Shown here piece after piece: positions 35,479 to 45,759 of a stretch of 64,000 nt of DNA (its first letter is position 1; each line of letters starts with the position of its first letter). A program made the position numbers and the translations under genes. The DNA is taken from NCBI RefSeq assembly GCF_019802255.1, contig NZ_JAHYSS010000006.1:478821-542820 (forward strand), read 5' to 3'. Under the pieces are notes generated by a model. That model saw only the letters and a program-made list of their open reading frames with translations. It was not told where the DNA came from and ran no database searches. The DNA is from Pedobacter polysacchareus. Lineage in GTDB: Bacteria; Bacteroidota; Bacteroidia; Sphingobacteriales; Sphingobacteriaceae.

Positions 35479-36042
35479 TTATTGTTGATCTTCAGGAACT
35501 TCAATTACTCTCCACTCACTCAGCTGAAATAAATCGCCGGAGCCTATGGAAGAAATACTAATGCGGTAATACTTATACGCATTCAGGTTTTTGAAACTAA
35601 AGAACCTGGTTTGTGTACGTCCGGCAAAGGCTTCATCTGTCCTGGTATCCAATACCGTCCAGGTGCTGCCGTCATTAGATCCGTTAAATGTCCAGTTCTT
35701 TGGATCTCTCAATGGGGCATCCCCTCCAGAGGTTAGTGAGTAAGAAGCCACTTGCTGAGCTTGGGGGAACTCCAGCTGCATGTAAAAACTAGGTGCATAA
35801 GAAAAAATTAAGAATTTGGTGCTGAGGTCGTCATCCACAACTTTCTTCGAGCCTTCGCCACTATCGATCCCATCTCTGTTCTCTATGTTTACACTCAGCT
35901 TACCTTTTGAGGTCACATCTACCTTCGCCTTCCAGGTAAATAGTTCGGTTTTTGGATAGTCCTGCTTTTCACAGCTGGAACATAATGCGGCGACTAGGAA
36001 AAGCACTGGTGATGCTTTCCTGGGCAATTTTAATAGGTCCAT
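35479..36042 (-). CDS. Discoidin-domain (F5/8 type C) lipoprotein
   Basis: A 187-residue lipoprotein (signal ending LVAALCSSC) with a single F5/8 type C domain. SGGDAPLRDPKNWTFNGSN and FQLSEWRVIEVPE are nearly the same as in the N-terminal domain of the 400-residue peptidase at the other end of the operon, so the two derive from a duplication. It is the first gene of the SusC/SusD operon and probably gives a surface binding function for sugars or glycoproteins. Confidence 0.88.
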   Translation of the reverse strand: MDLLKLPRKASPVLFLVAALCSSCEKQDYPKTELFTWKAKVDVTSKGKLSVNIENRDGIDSGEGSKKVVDDDLSTKFLIFSYAPSFYMQLEFPQAQQVASYSLTSGGDAPLRDPKNWTFNGSNDGSTWTVLDTRTDEAFAGRTQTRFFSFKNLNAYKYYRISISSIGSGDLFQLSEWRVIEVPEDQQ

Positions 36043-36252
36043 ACAAATTTGGTTAATTGGTTTTTAGTTTGTTATTGAATTGGTCATTAATGCTTTCGTT
36101 TTCTTCTCCTGGATACTATTAAAAGGTTTTAGGAAAAACATTTCAATAAAAATAGGCTTTGCCACTTCTTGAAGTTGTTAAGGAAATCTTAATGAAATGT
36201 TAATGCTTATTTTAAAATCATTTGTTGTGATAAAACGATTATTTTAGCGTTA

Positions 36253-37698
36253 ATGACCCTGAATAAAATACAAGCATCCCCTCGAACACACAAGATCATT
36301 GCGCTGATCAGTCTGGTTATCCTTTCTTATTTACAATTCAATCTGATATATACCACCTATAAATTAAAAGACAAACAATATATATTAAAGGAAAGCCGTT
36401 CTATCGAGAATAGCTACAAAGAAGTGGTTCGCAATGACAAGTTATATCCTGGGGGACAGAAAATTGTAGATTCCGTCATTTATAGGAATATGCAGGCGAT
36501 GGAAGATACTTATTACCTTAATCCTGCTGCTTTTGAACGCCTTAAAGAAAGAGTTTGCGACAGTATCGTCCGGAATCTCCGCTTAAACAGCAACATGGAC
36601 AGTGTTTTTACGGCGATTTTGACAAAGGATAGCCTGGATCGGGACCTTAAATATCTATTGGTCATGAATGACCTTGCCATCACCTTTAATGGTGTCAATT
36701 ACATTTCATTGTACAAACCGGAAAAAGAAAAGCTTACTTATCTGGATCCAAACATTCAAAACAAGTACGGAATCGCCATAGATGGCAACCTCCAAAATCC
36801 TACAAACCAAAACCATACCGCGGGTTTGATGGTCAGCTCCCCAACTCCAAGAAGCTATTATATGGGTTTTGCAATCCATGTAGATTACGACAACAGGAAA
36901 ATGATTATCCTGAAATCAATGTCCTTCACCCTATTGCTTTCCATCTCCTTTATTCTGCTGGTCATCAGCATCTATTACTTCACGTATAGAAATTGGCTCA
37001 GACAAAAGAAACTGGCAGATATGAAAACGGATTTTCTAAACAGCATTACTCATGAATTTAACACGCCTATTGCTACAATTTTAGTTGCCAACTCCAGCAT
37101 CCAGAACAAGGAAATGATTACTGATCCTGCCAAGGTTTATCCACTCACAGAAGTCATCAAAAGGCAAACACAGCGGCTTCAAACCTTAATCAACCAGGCA
37201 CTGGACATTAGCCAGATGAATAAAAATGAGATAGAAAAAGAACTTTATGACATGGCTTCTCTTCTAGAAGAACTCATCAACGACTATAAACTTAAAATCA
37301 CCGAAAATGTAAATATCAGCTACAACTTTGAAGGCATTCATGCTTTGGTGTTATTGAACCGGTTTTTACTGACCACCATGCTTTATAATATTTTCGACAA
37401 TGCACTGAAATATAACACGAAAGACGTTAAAGAAATTAAGCTGGAGCTGATCTCCCATGGCCAAAGTTTAACACTCTGCATCCGGGATAATGGAGTTGGC
37501 ATGAATAAAAAGCTCATGAAATCTATATTCGATAAATTTTACCGTGGTAAAAATGTAGTAAAAACCCGGGGCTTAGGATTAGGTTTGTTTTATGTGAAAC
37601 AAACTGTAGAAGCGCACCAATGGGAATTAAATTTAAGCAGTGAACCAGACCAGCACAGTACATTTTGTATTACTATGCCGATTGAAAAAGAGAAATAA
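36253..37698 (+). CDS. Sensor histidine kinase
   Basis: A 481-residue kinase with TM helices at about residues 13-32 and 219-240 and a ~185-residue periplasmic sensor between them. The HisKA H-box is SITHEFNTPIATI (His near 266), the N-box DNALKYN near 378, and the G-boxes DNGVGMN and GLGLGLFYVKQ follow. It diverges from the SusC/SusD operon and converges on the response regulator gene with 5 bp between the stops, so the pair is encoded tail to tail. Confidence 0.95.
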   Translation: MTLNKIQASPRTHKIIALISLVILSYLQFNLIYTTYKLKDKQYILKESRSIENSYKEVVRNDKLYPGGQKIVDSVIYRNMQAMEDTYYLNPAAFERLKERVCDSIVRNLRLNSNMDSVFTAILTKDSLDRDLKYLLVMNDLAITFNGVNYISLYKPEKEKLTYLDPNIQNKYGIAIDGNLQNPTNQNHTAGLMVSSPTPRSYYMGFAIHVDYDNRKMIILKSMSFTLLLSISFILLVISIYYFTYRNWLRQKKLADMKTDFLNSITHEFNTPIATILVANSSIQNKEMITDPAKVYPLTEVIKRQTQRLQTLINQALDISQMNKNEIEKELYDMASLLEELINDYKLKITENVNISYNFEGIHALVLLNRFLLTTMLYNIFDNALKYNTKDVKEIKLELISHGQSLTLCIRDNGVGMNKKLMKSIFDKFYRGKNVVKTRGLGLGLFYVKQTVEAHQWELNLSSEPDQHSTFCITMPIEKEK

Positions 37699-37703
37699 CC
37701 GCC

Positions 37704-38426
37704 TTACTTTTTTGAGAGTTCCGCAATGCTGAATATATAGCCCACACCATATACGTTCTGGATGCTCACCTCTGAAGAATGATTTAAAGCCTTACGTAAT
37801 CTGGAAATGAATACATCCAGGCTCCTGCCCAGAAAATAATCATTCTCTCCCCAGAGCTCCAGCAGGATATCCGCCCTTTTTAAAATGCGGTTTTGATGCA
37901 AAAACATATATTCCAGCAGCTGGGCTTCACGAAGGGTTAAAGAAATCACGGAATGATTAGGTAAAAACAACTTCAACAAATCCTTTTTAAAAGTTAAATC
38001 TCCAATGGCCAGCTCAGTTTCGTTGATGATCGATACCTGCGCTTCATTCAGCTCAAGCGGTTCATTCCTTTTTAAAATGTTTTTGATCCTGAGCACCAGC
38101 TCATCAATATCAAAAGGTTTTACAATGTAATCGTCAGCACCAATTTTCAAACCCCGAAGCCGGTCATTCTTTTCATTCCTCGCCGTAACGAAAATAAAAC
38201 TCTGATTTTTATTCAGTGATTTGATCTTTTCTACCAATTCAAAACCATCATAATCTGCCAGTTGAATGTCAAGGATCAGGATGTGAAATTTGGTGGTTTG
38301 GTAGATATTCAGCGCATCCTGGGCATTTAAACACCAGGTCACTTCAAATCCTACCAGCTCCAAATACTGCTTTACCACATTACCCAGATCCCTTTCATCT
38401 TCTACAAAAAGTACATGTTGTTTCAT
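37704..38426 (-). CDS. OmpR/PhoB-family response regulator
   Basis: A 240-residue regulator. The receiver domain has EDE near residue 9, phospho-acceptor Asp53 (LILDIQLADYDG), Thr in FVTAR and Lys in IVKPFD. The C-terminal winged helix has LTLREAQLLEYMFLH and the recognition region ENDYFLGRSLDVFISRLRKAL. It most likely pairs with the adjacent kinase. The ATG is followed directly by the receiver, with no extension. Targets may include the SusC/SusD operon across the kinase gene. Confidence 0.95.
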   Translation of the reverse strand: MKQHVLFVEDERDLGNVVKQYLELVGFEVTWCLNAQDALNIYQTTKFHILILDIQLADYDGFELVEKIKSLNKNQSFIFVTARNEKNDRLRGLKIGADDYIVKPFDIDELVLRIKNILKRNEPLELNEAQVSIINETELAIGDLTFKKDLLKLFLPNHSVISLTLREAQLLEYMFLHQNRILKRADILLELWGENDYFLGRSLDVFISRLRKALNHSSEVSIQNVYGVGYIFSIAELSKK

Positions 38427-38732
38427 TGCTTCATAAGAATAAGATTAACTGACTTCAGTTCATAGCGGAACTACACAGAAGTAAACATATTCAAAAAAAA
38501 CAATTCATTTACAGTCGATATAGATAAATTTTACATGAGCAATGGCATGAAATGAGAAAACTATTACGTTTTAGCACTCCAAACTAAATCCTTAAAACAG
38601 TTTTTAGGTCTTTTAAGGCTATCTATTTTAAGCTCAACATCTCAGCATCTTGTTTCAACAATTCAGCATTTTGTCTCAATCTCTAGGAGATACTAAAAGC
38701 AATGCTATATTTGATGAACGAGCCAAACTACA
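38427..38732. promoter_or_regulatory. Divergent promoter region of the response regulator and HTCS genes
   Basis: This 306-bp gap contains no gene. TATATTTG at 38706-38713 fits the Bacteroidota -7 consensus (TAnnTTTG) and lies 19 bp before the TTG start of the HTCS sensor. A matching TTG -33 element at the usual 19-21 bp spacing is not evident. Nothing else is recognisable. Confidence 0.35.
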
Positions 38733-41700
38733 TTGAGAATAACCACCTTCATTTTTTTGCTGCTATTCGCGAAAATATTACACGCGCAACCCTACTATTT
38801 TAAACACTATCAGGTAGAAAATGGGCTGTCCAACAACAGTGTATTTGCCGGTGTTCAAGATGATAAAGGATTTATGTGGTTTGGTACAAAGGATGGTTTA
38901 AACAGATTCGATGGCTATTCCTTCAAAACTTACCGCCATGATCCTACAGATCCAGCCAGCTTAGGAAACGACAAGATTTATTCCTTATTCAGCGATAAAG
39001 CTGTAGGTCTATGGGTGGGCACAGATCTCGGCCTATATAAATACAACCCGGAGAAGGAAACTTTCAGCGCTGTCAAAGAAACCCTTCATATTGGTATCCG
39101 CAGCATACATGTCGACAAAAAAGGCAACCTTTGGCTCCTTTCGAACAGCAAACCATATCGTTACAACCCAACAAAAAAAGAGCTTTCAGCCATCAAGGTA
39201 GCGGACTCATTTGAAGTTGGCTCTATTTACTGCCATTCGACGGAGAAATACTCATCACCAGTCCTGATGGCAGGATTGCGATATATGATGCCCAACGCAA
39301 CTCTTTTAAAACCCGTTATCAAATGAATAAAAAAGGGGCTGTGAATATCGGCTGGATAACCGTATTTACAGAAACCAGCGACCATCAGCTGCTGCTGGGT
39401 TCCAGCAGTCAGGGAATCAAATTATTCAACCCCAAAACAAATGAGTTAAAAAACATCATTACCCAGAATAAAGACAAAACACACATTTATGTGAGGGATA
39501 TGCAGGCCAGAAATGAAGATGAATTCTGGATCGGTACCGAATCCGGCTTATACATCTATAACCATAAAAATGGCCGCGTTATCCACCAGCAAAAGAAATA
39601 CAGCAATCCATACACCCTTTCAGACAATGCCATTTACTCGGTATGCAAAGACAGAGATGGTGGCCTATGGATGGGCACCTATTTTGGTGGAACCAATTAT
39701 TACGCCCCCTCTTCTTCCATCTTCAGCAAATATTTTCCCGAACAACAGCCAAACGCCATTAGCGGCAGCGACGTCCGCGAAATCTGTAAAGATAAAAATG
39801 GCAATTTCTGGATCGGCACCGAGGATGCCGGCCTGAATAAAATGGACCCTAAAACAGGCCGCTTTACCTCTTTTTTTCCTACCGGAAAAGAGAGCACCAT
39901 TGCACATTCTAATATCCATGGCTTAGTAACCGATGGTGATCAATTATGGATCGGTACTTTTGAGCACGGCTTAGATGTGATGGACATCAATACCGGTATG
40001 GTCATTAAACATTACGTACCGGGGATAGGAAATTCTCTACGCTCTAGTTTTGTATTGAGCATGTTTAAAACTAAAGCTGGAGATATCCTCCTGGCCACAA
40101 CTGTAGGGCTCTATAAATACAACCGCAAAAAAGATGATTTTGATGCCATACCGGATATCCCATTTTATTTCTTCAACAACATCATGGAAGACAGTGAAGG
40201 CAATATATGGGCTGGAACTTATGATAAAGGATTGCTGCGTTTCAGATTGGGAGAAAAAGGTTATACCAATTTTAAAAACGAATATGGCGATAAAAACAGC
40301 CTGAGCAACAACACCATCAACGGGATATTCGAAGACAGTAAAAAGAACATCTGGGTAGTCACCGATGGCGGCGGGTTGTCCTTGCTGGATAAGAAAAAAT
40401 CAACCTTCAAATCTTACCAGACGAACGATGGGCTCCCAAGTAATTTCCTCTTCAGGATTCTGGAAGATCAGCACCATAAATTATGGATCAGCAGTACCCG
40501 CGGACTATTTCGCTTTGATCCACAAACCGCAGAAGTAAAAATATATACCAAAGCAGATGGCCTGCTGACCGACCAGTTTAATTACAACTCTTCCTTCAAA
40601 GATACAGAGGGCAGAATGTATTTTGGCAGCTTGAAAGGCATGGTGAGTTTCTTGCCAGACCAGCTCAACACTACCGCTAAAACAGCCCCTGTATTTCTAA
40701 CCGGCTTCCAGATCGACAATACAGACCGTACGGATCCCAATGCAGATAAGATCCTGACCAAATCCGTTACTTACACCAACGAGATTACCCTGGAACACAA
40801 CCAATCGTCTTTTAGCATAGACTTCGCCGCACTCAGCTATGCCTCGCCTGCCACCACAGAATATGCGTACAAGATGACTGGACTATACAATAGCTGGGAA
40901 TATTTGAAAACCAACAGAAAGGTATATTTCACAAAGCTAGCCCCTGGAACCTATATATTTGAAGCCAAGGCAATGATTAACGGCAGTAAGGAATGGAGTA
41001 AAGACAACGTTAAATTACGCATCATTGTATTACTCCCATTCTGGAAAACCTCCTTAGCCTATGTCGGCTATTCGATTTTATTTCTGGGACTGCTCACCGC
41101 CATCATCCTCGAGTACCATAAGAGAACAGACCTTAAAAACAAAAGGCGCATGAAGCTTTTTGAACATCAAAAAGAAAAGGAAATCTACCAGGCCAAAATC
41201 GAATTCTTCACCAATGTAGCACATGAGATCCGTACCCCACTTACCTTGATCAAAGGGCCTATGGAAAAGATGATGAAACTTTCAAAAGAGGTGCCGGCCA
41301 TTGAGAAGAACCTGAATACCATGAACCGAAATACCAACCGCTTACTGGAACTCACCAATCAGCTGCTGGACTTCAGAAAAACCGAGGTAAAGGGCTATTC
41401 CTTAAACTTTGTAAAAGTAGACATCTCAGAACTTATTGAAGCTATCAAGCTGCAGTTTCAGGATGCCGCTGAAAGTAAAAAGATCAGGTTTGAAACCTTG
41501 CTCCCTCCCTCCCATTTTTTTGCTTATGTGGATACAGAAGCATTGTACAAAATCATGAGTAACTTAGTGGACAATGCCTTGAAGTATGGAAAATCGAAAG
41601 TGAAAATCGTACTGGACATCAACCAGAAAGAAGACCAGTTCAGTATTCGCGTATATAGTGATGGACCTAAAATTTCGCCGGAGATCAAGAACAAAATCTT

Positions 41701-41902
41701 TGAACCTTTTTTCAGGGCCAGGGAAACAGAAATGCAAAGGGGAACAGGTATCGGACTGTCCATATCAAGATCGCTCGCAGAGCTGCATCAAGGGAGCTTG
41801 TACCTGGAAGAAAGTGGACCGGAGGGCAATGTATTTGTAGTAGTACTCCCCATTCATCAGGCAATGGGATTTAACTTAGACGGAAAATGGAAAAAGAGAT
41901 AA
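38733..41902 (+). pseudogene. HTCS-type sensor kinase with an internal frameshift
   Basis: Two consecutive frames together make one two-component sensor of about 1056 residues. The first (38733-39326, TTG start) has a signal peptide ending ILHAQ and the propeller repeats of HTCS sensors (VENGLSNNSVFAGVQDDKG, MWFGTKDGLNRFDGYSF). The second carries more propeller blades, a Y_Y_Y domain, a TM helix (about 41035-41110), HisKA with VAHEIRTPLTLIKGP, and HATPase motifs (DNALKYG, GTGIGLSIS). They join if one T is added near 39236-39238: CHFDGEILITSPDGRIAIY then reads through. Either a real inactivating mutation or a sequencing error. A separate regulator gene follows. Confidence 0.85.
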
Positions 41903-42651
41903 CCATCCTACTTATAGACGACAACGAAGAAATCTTAGAATTCATCGCAGATGATTTAAGCGAAAAATATCAAGTCCTGACTGCTATGAACGGCCTGGAA
42001 GCCCTTGCCATTCTGGAAACAGAAACCGTTCATCTGGTCGTTTCTGATGTCATGATGCCTGAAATGGATGGTTTTGAGTTCTGCAAAAAACTAAAATCCA
42101 GCATTGAATTCAGCCATATTCCTTTAATTCTGCTGACCGCAAAAGACACCCTGGATTCCAAAATACAAGGATTGGAACTGGGAGCCGATGTGTATGTAGA
42201 AAAACCATTCTCACCAGAATTCCTGCAAGTACAGATCTCCAGCCTGATCGCCAATAGAAATAAAATCAAAGCTTATTTTTCCAGTTCACCACTCTTACAC
42301 CTGAAAGGAATTGCCCATTCCAAAGCGGATGAGCAATTCCTGGAAAAAATCCAATACATTATTGATAAAGACATCAGCAACCCTGAGCTGGATGTTGAAC
42401 ACCTGGCCAACCACATGAACATGAGCAGGCCCACCTTGTATAGGAAAATCAAATCTATTTCAAACCTCAGTCCCAATGAACTGATCAATATTTCTCGTCT
42501 AAAAAAAGGTGCAGAACTTCTCAAACAGAACGACTTGAAGATATATGAGATTTCCGAATTGGTTGGATACAGCTCTCAAACTCATTTTGGACGAGTTTTC
42601 TCCAAACAATTCGGAATGTCTCCTACAGAATATGCAAACCACAAACCATAA
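41887..42651 (+). CDS. Response regulator with AraC-type DNA-binding domain
   Basis: A 254-residue protein that overlaps the sensor end by 16 bp. The receiver has DDN near residue 11, phospho-acceptor Asp54 (VVSDVMMPEMDGFEF), TAK and EKPFSP. Residues 150-254 are an AraC helix-turn-helix pair (LDVEHLANHMNMSRPTLYRK, then IYEISELVGYSSQTHFGRVF). In most Bacteroidota this unit is fused to the sensor as one HTCS chain; here it is separate, in a frame shifted by one from the sensor. It probably activates the glycan-degradation genes that follow on the minus strand. Confidence 0.94.
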   Translation: MEKEITILLIDDNEEILEFIADDLSEKYQVLTAMNGLEALAILETETVHLVVSDVMMPEMDGFEFCKKLKSSIEFSHIPLILLTAKDTLDSKIQGLELGADVYVEKPFSPEFLQVQISSLIANRNKIKAYFSSSPLLHLKGIAHSKADEQFLEKIQYIIDKDISNPELDVEHLANHMNMSRPTLYRKIKSISNLSPNELINISRLKKGAELLKQNDLKIYEISELVGYSSQTHFGRVFSKQFGMSPTEYANHKP

Positions 42652-42680
42652 GTTGATGCCTATGTTAATAGCTGATTCTT

Positions 42681-45600
42681 TTATTTCCCTGCACTTAAAG
42701 AAAATGGTCGATCAGCTGCTGCAAGACCTCTGGTCAGCGATGGCTGATCTGACATTTCCAGCTTTAACACCCCACCATTCAGGAGGTCACTATGTCGGAT
42801 ATAATTAGCTGTATACGGCTTCCCGTTCAACGTGGCAGATTTGATATAGACATTTTTAGCGCTATTTTCCGGAGCCTCAATCACAAACTGCTTTCCATTT
42901 TCCAGGTTAATCGTCGTTTTCTTAAACATCGGACTGCCCATCACATACTGATCCGTACCAGGCGTCACGCTGTAAATCCCTAAAGCACTCAACACATACC
43001 AGGAAGAAGTCTGCCCTTGATCTTCATCTCCAGGATAGCCGTTTTCCGTCGCATCATAAAGTTTAGACATCACATTCCTCGCATGAAACTGCGATTTCCA
43101 GGGCTGTCCCGCATAATTATAAAGGTATACCATGTGCTGAATCGGCTGATTGCCGTGTGCATACTGCCCCATATTTGCCATCACCATTTCCGTCATCTCA
43201 TGGATCATTCCAACATAAGTACCCACATTCACCGTATTTGGTTCAGAAAATACCGAGTCCAGTTTCGCCCTGAAATTCTGCTCACCTTCCATTAAATCAA
43301 TCAAACCCTTCACATCCTGGAAGACAGACCACTGATAATGCCAGGCATTCCCTTCCGTGTAAGGTCCTCCCCATTCAAAAGGATCAAATTTCGGCGTCCA
43401 TTGACCATTCGCATCTCTCCCTCTCATGAATTTAGTGGAAGGGTCATACACATTTTTATAGTTGTACATCTGTCTTTCAAAAATACCGGCGTAGAAATCG
43501 TTACCGGTCATTTTTGCCAAAGTCCAACCACAATAATCATCATAAGCATATTCCAATGTTTTTGCTGTGGCCTCCCTGTATTTAGGATAAGGCACATAAC
43601 CCAGTTCGAAGTATTCTTTCCAGCCATCCCTGCCATTTGCAGGCCCCCATGGCCCTTTATTTGTCGATTCATGCAGGTAAGCCGCCAGGGCTTCTTTAGG
43701 ATCAAATGTTCTGATCCCTTTTGCCCAGGCATCTGCCAGCAGCGAAATCGCGTGGTTACCGATCATACTGCCTGCCTCACTTGGAAAAGACCAGGAAGGA
43801 AGCCAGCCGCATTGCTTGTAGGCGTCAATTAAGGCCTGCATATAACGGCCATGCATTTCCGGATGCATTAAAGTATTTAAAGGAAATTGAGCGCGAAAAG
43901 TATCCCAGAAACCAGTATCAGTGAACATATAACCGGGATGTACTTTCCCATCATACGGACTAAAATAATAAGGGTTTCCATTGGCATCGATTTCATAAAA
44001 CTTCCTGGAGAAAATACTCGCTCTAAAGAAACAAGAATAGAAAGTTGCTTTATCGGCTTCTGTTCCACCCTCCACCACTACTTTCGACAATGATTTGTTC
44101 CAGACCTCCGCAGCCTTGGCCTTGGTTACTTCCAGGTTTTTATCCGCGCCCAGCTCTCTGCTCAGGTTCAATTCTGCCTGCTCCATACTGATGTAAGAAG
44201 AAGCCGTTTTTACCTGTACTTTTAGCCCATCTTTGAACTGAACATAAGCCCCTTTACCTGAACCTTCAGCGATTTTCTCTCCAGCATTGATGGTGTTCTT
44301 TTTATTTTCCCAGGTGCCATAAGCTTTAAAAGGCTGGTCAAAATAGAGCACAAAAAAACTTTTGAAACCTTCCTTAAAACCCTCTCCATTGTTTATAAAA
44401 CCAGTGATCTTGTGTTCCTCCGGATAGATTTTAACCCCGCTGATGCCCGTATACCCATCTAAAACCAGGAAGCTTTTCTTCCCTGAGGGATAGCTGAACC
44501 GCAGATGAGCACCACGCTCAGCAGGCGAAATCTCAGTAGTAATCTGGTTTTCGAACTTCACTTTATAATAATTGGGCTTCGCCACCTCATCATTGTGGCT
44601 GAACTTCGCTTCCCGATCATTTTCATCCAGCACCAAACGGTCTGTCATAGGCATCAAAGAAAACACCGCATAATCCCTGGACCAGGAACTGCATTGATGT
44701 GCCTGTTGAAATCCCCTGATCTTATCTCCAGGAACCTTTAACAATTGGGCTTCAATTTCCTGAGCAGGTGTGTGTACTGCCAGATCCGAGGAAGCAGCAA
44801 AAAGAATTTTCACCTGATGCTTCTTTTTATCATTGGATTTAACGCGGTAAGTCAGGTAAGAAACAGGTCTGGAGATCAAGTCCAGATTATCCATCAACAA
44901 TGGAGAAGTAAAAGCAAGCTCTAAATCCACACCGCCGGCTTTAAATGAATAAGTAGTCTGGGTAGCTTTTACCATTCTGCTGGTCTGTGTGGCCAAGGCA
45001 ATTTTAGGGTTATTTGCAGGATCATCTGTGGAGAGCCCAACATCCAGCCATTGTCCACCAGCTGTATTTTCAATGTGCACTGCCAAAACATTGTTTCCTT
45101 TTTTCAGGCTTTTCAGTGCAACTCCTTTTATAGGGACATATACATACTTACCTTCCGTGAAACCTGCTTTTTTAAAGACCTCCTGCCCGTTTAAATACAC
45201 TTCCACATTGTCATCATGGTTGATTTTCAGGTATAATACTTTTGGAATCTCGGCACCAAGCTGAAAATCCCTGACTACCCAAAGGTGTTTGCTTTTCCAT
45301 TCCGTTCCTGCCTCATGAGGACGGTCGCCAAAAGGCGCCGCACCTGATTTCCAGCTGGAAGCGTCAAAGTTAAGGTCATTCCAATTCGATTTTGGCGCAG
45401 TTTCCGTATAACGGAGGGTATAAGGCTTTTCATCTGCAGCGGCCAATATGGTTTTATAAGTCCTTTCCGCATGCCCCATGAAATTATAGGACTTTCCATC
45501 CACCTGAATCAGCCCGCTCAATGCTTGTTCCGCACCTGTCCAGTGTGAAGTTGCGGATTGGGTCAGCTGATCGGTAGTAGACCAGATACTGAAATAAGGA

Positions 45601-45701
45601 TCGTGGGTAATTAAAGGATATGCCGGGGCCTTACTCTGCTGTGCCTGAGCAGATACCAGCGTAAGTCCTACCGTAATAAATGTTAAAATTTGACGAATCA
45701 T
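42681..45701 (-). CDS. GH92 alpha-mannosidase with a swapped N-terminal region
   Basis: A 1006-residue secreted enzyme (signal MIRQILTFITVGLTLVSAQA; TTG 45722 rejected). Residues about 370-1000 are GH92, with FSHNDEVAKPNYYKV, TDTGFWDTFRAQFPL, EGNAWHYQW and GDEDQGQTSSWYVLSALGIY carrying the conserved acids. Residues 20-330, however, match the N-terminal half of the adjacent DUF4965 protein: YPLITHDPYFSIWS, an inserted beta-sandwich (INHDDNVEVYLNGQEVF), and VSYLTYRVKSND. The usual GH92 start with its GHGH and SHTHLSGTG motifs is absent. GH92 enzymes are Ca-dependent exo-alpha-mannosidases; the altered N-domain may change specificity. Confidence 0.92.
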   Translation of the reverse strand: MIRQILTFITVGLTLVSAQAQQSKAPAYPLITHDPYFSIWSTTDQLTQSATSHWTGAEQALSGLIQVDGKSYNFMGHAERTYKTILAAADEKPYTLRYTETAPKSNWNDLNFDASSWKSGAAPFGDRPHEAGTEWKSKHLWVVRDFQLGAEIPKVLYLKINHDDNVEVYLNGQEVFKKAGFTEGKYVYVPIKGVALKSLKKGNNVLAVHIENTAGGQWLDVGLSTDDPANNPKIALATQTSRMVKATQTTYSFKAGGVDLELAFTSPLLMDNLDLISRPVSYLTYRVKSNDKKKHQVKILFAASSDLAVHTPAQEIEAQLLKVPGDKIRGFQQAHQCSSWSRDYAVFSLMPMTDRLVLDENDREAKFSHNDEVAKPNYYKVKFENQITTEISPAERGAHLRFSYPSGKKSFLVLDGYTGISGVKIYPEEHKITGFINNGEGFKEGFKSFFVLYFDQPFKAYGTWENKKNTINAGEKIAEGSGKGAYVQFKDGLKVQVKTASSYISMEQAELNLSRELGADKNLEVTKAKAAEVWNKSLSKVVVEGGTEADKATFYSCFFRASIFSRKFYEIDANGNPYYFSPYDGKVHPGYMFTDTGFWDTFRAQFPLNTLMHPEMHGRYMQALIDAYKQCGWLPSWSFPSEAGSMIGNHAISLLADAWAKGIRTFDPKEALAAYLHESTNKGPWGPANGRDGWKEYFELGYVPYPKYREATAKTLEYAYDDYCGWTLAKMTGNDFYAGIFERQMYNYKNVYDPSTKFMRGRDANGQWTPKFDPFEWGGPYTEGNAWHYQWSVFQDVKGLIDLMEGEQNFRAKLDSVFSEPNTVNVGTYVGMIHEMTEMVMANMGQYAHGNQPIQHMVYLYNYAGQPWKSQFHARNVMSKLYDATENGYPGDEDQGQTSSWYVLSALGIYSVTPGTDQYVMGSPMFKKTTINLENGKQFVIEAPENSAKNVYIKSATLNGKPYTANYIRHSDLLNGGVLKLEMSDQPSLTRGLAAADRPFSLSAGK

Positions 45702-45759
45702 ATTAATGGGGAATCTTTTCAATTTGATTGGAAAAGGAAAGTTAATTGGGTACGGAATG

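Noticed and set aside
35432..35504. Longer SusC start at 35504
   Set aside because: It would overlap the preceding lipoprotein gene, and the ATG at 35432 gives a normal start for the SusC signal region.
42545..42808. 87-codon frame at the end of the AraC regulator
   Set aside because: Overlaps the DNA-binding domain of the regulator in another frame and runs into the GH92 3' end; no independent support.
43338..43832. 164-codon frame opposite the GH92 gene, plus many 60-110 codon antisense frames in 42700-51200 and 56800-60500
   Set aside because: They mirror the GH92, DUF4965 and GH2 coding strands and have odd, arginine/isoleucine-rich compositions typical of antisense readings.
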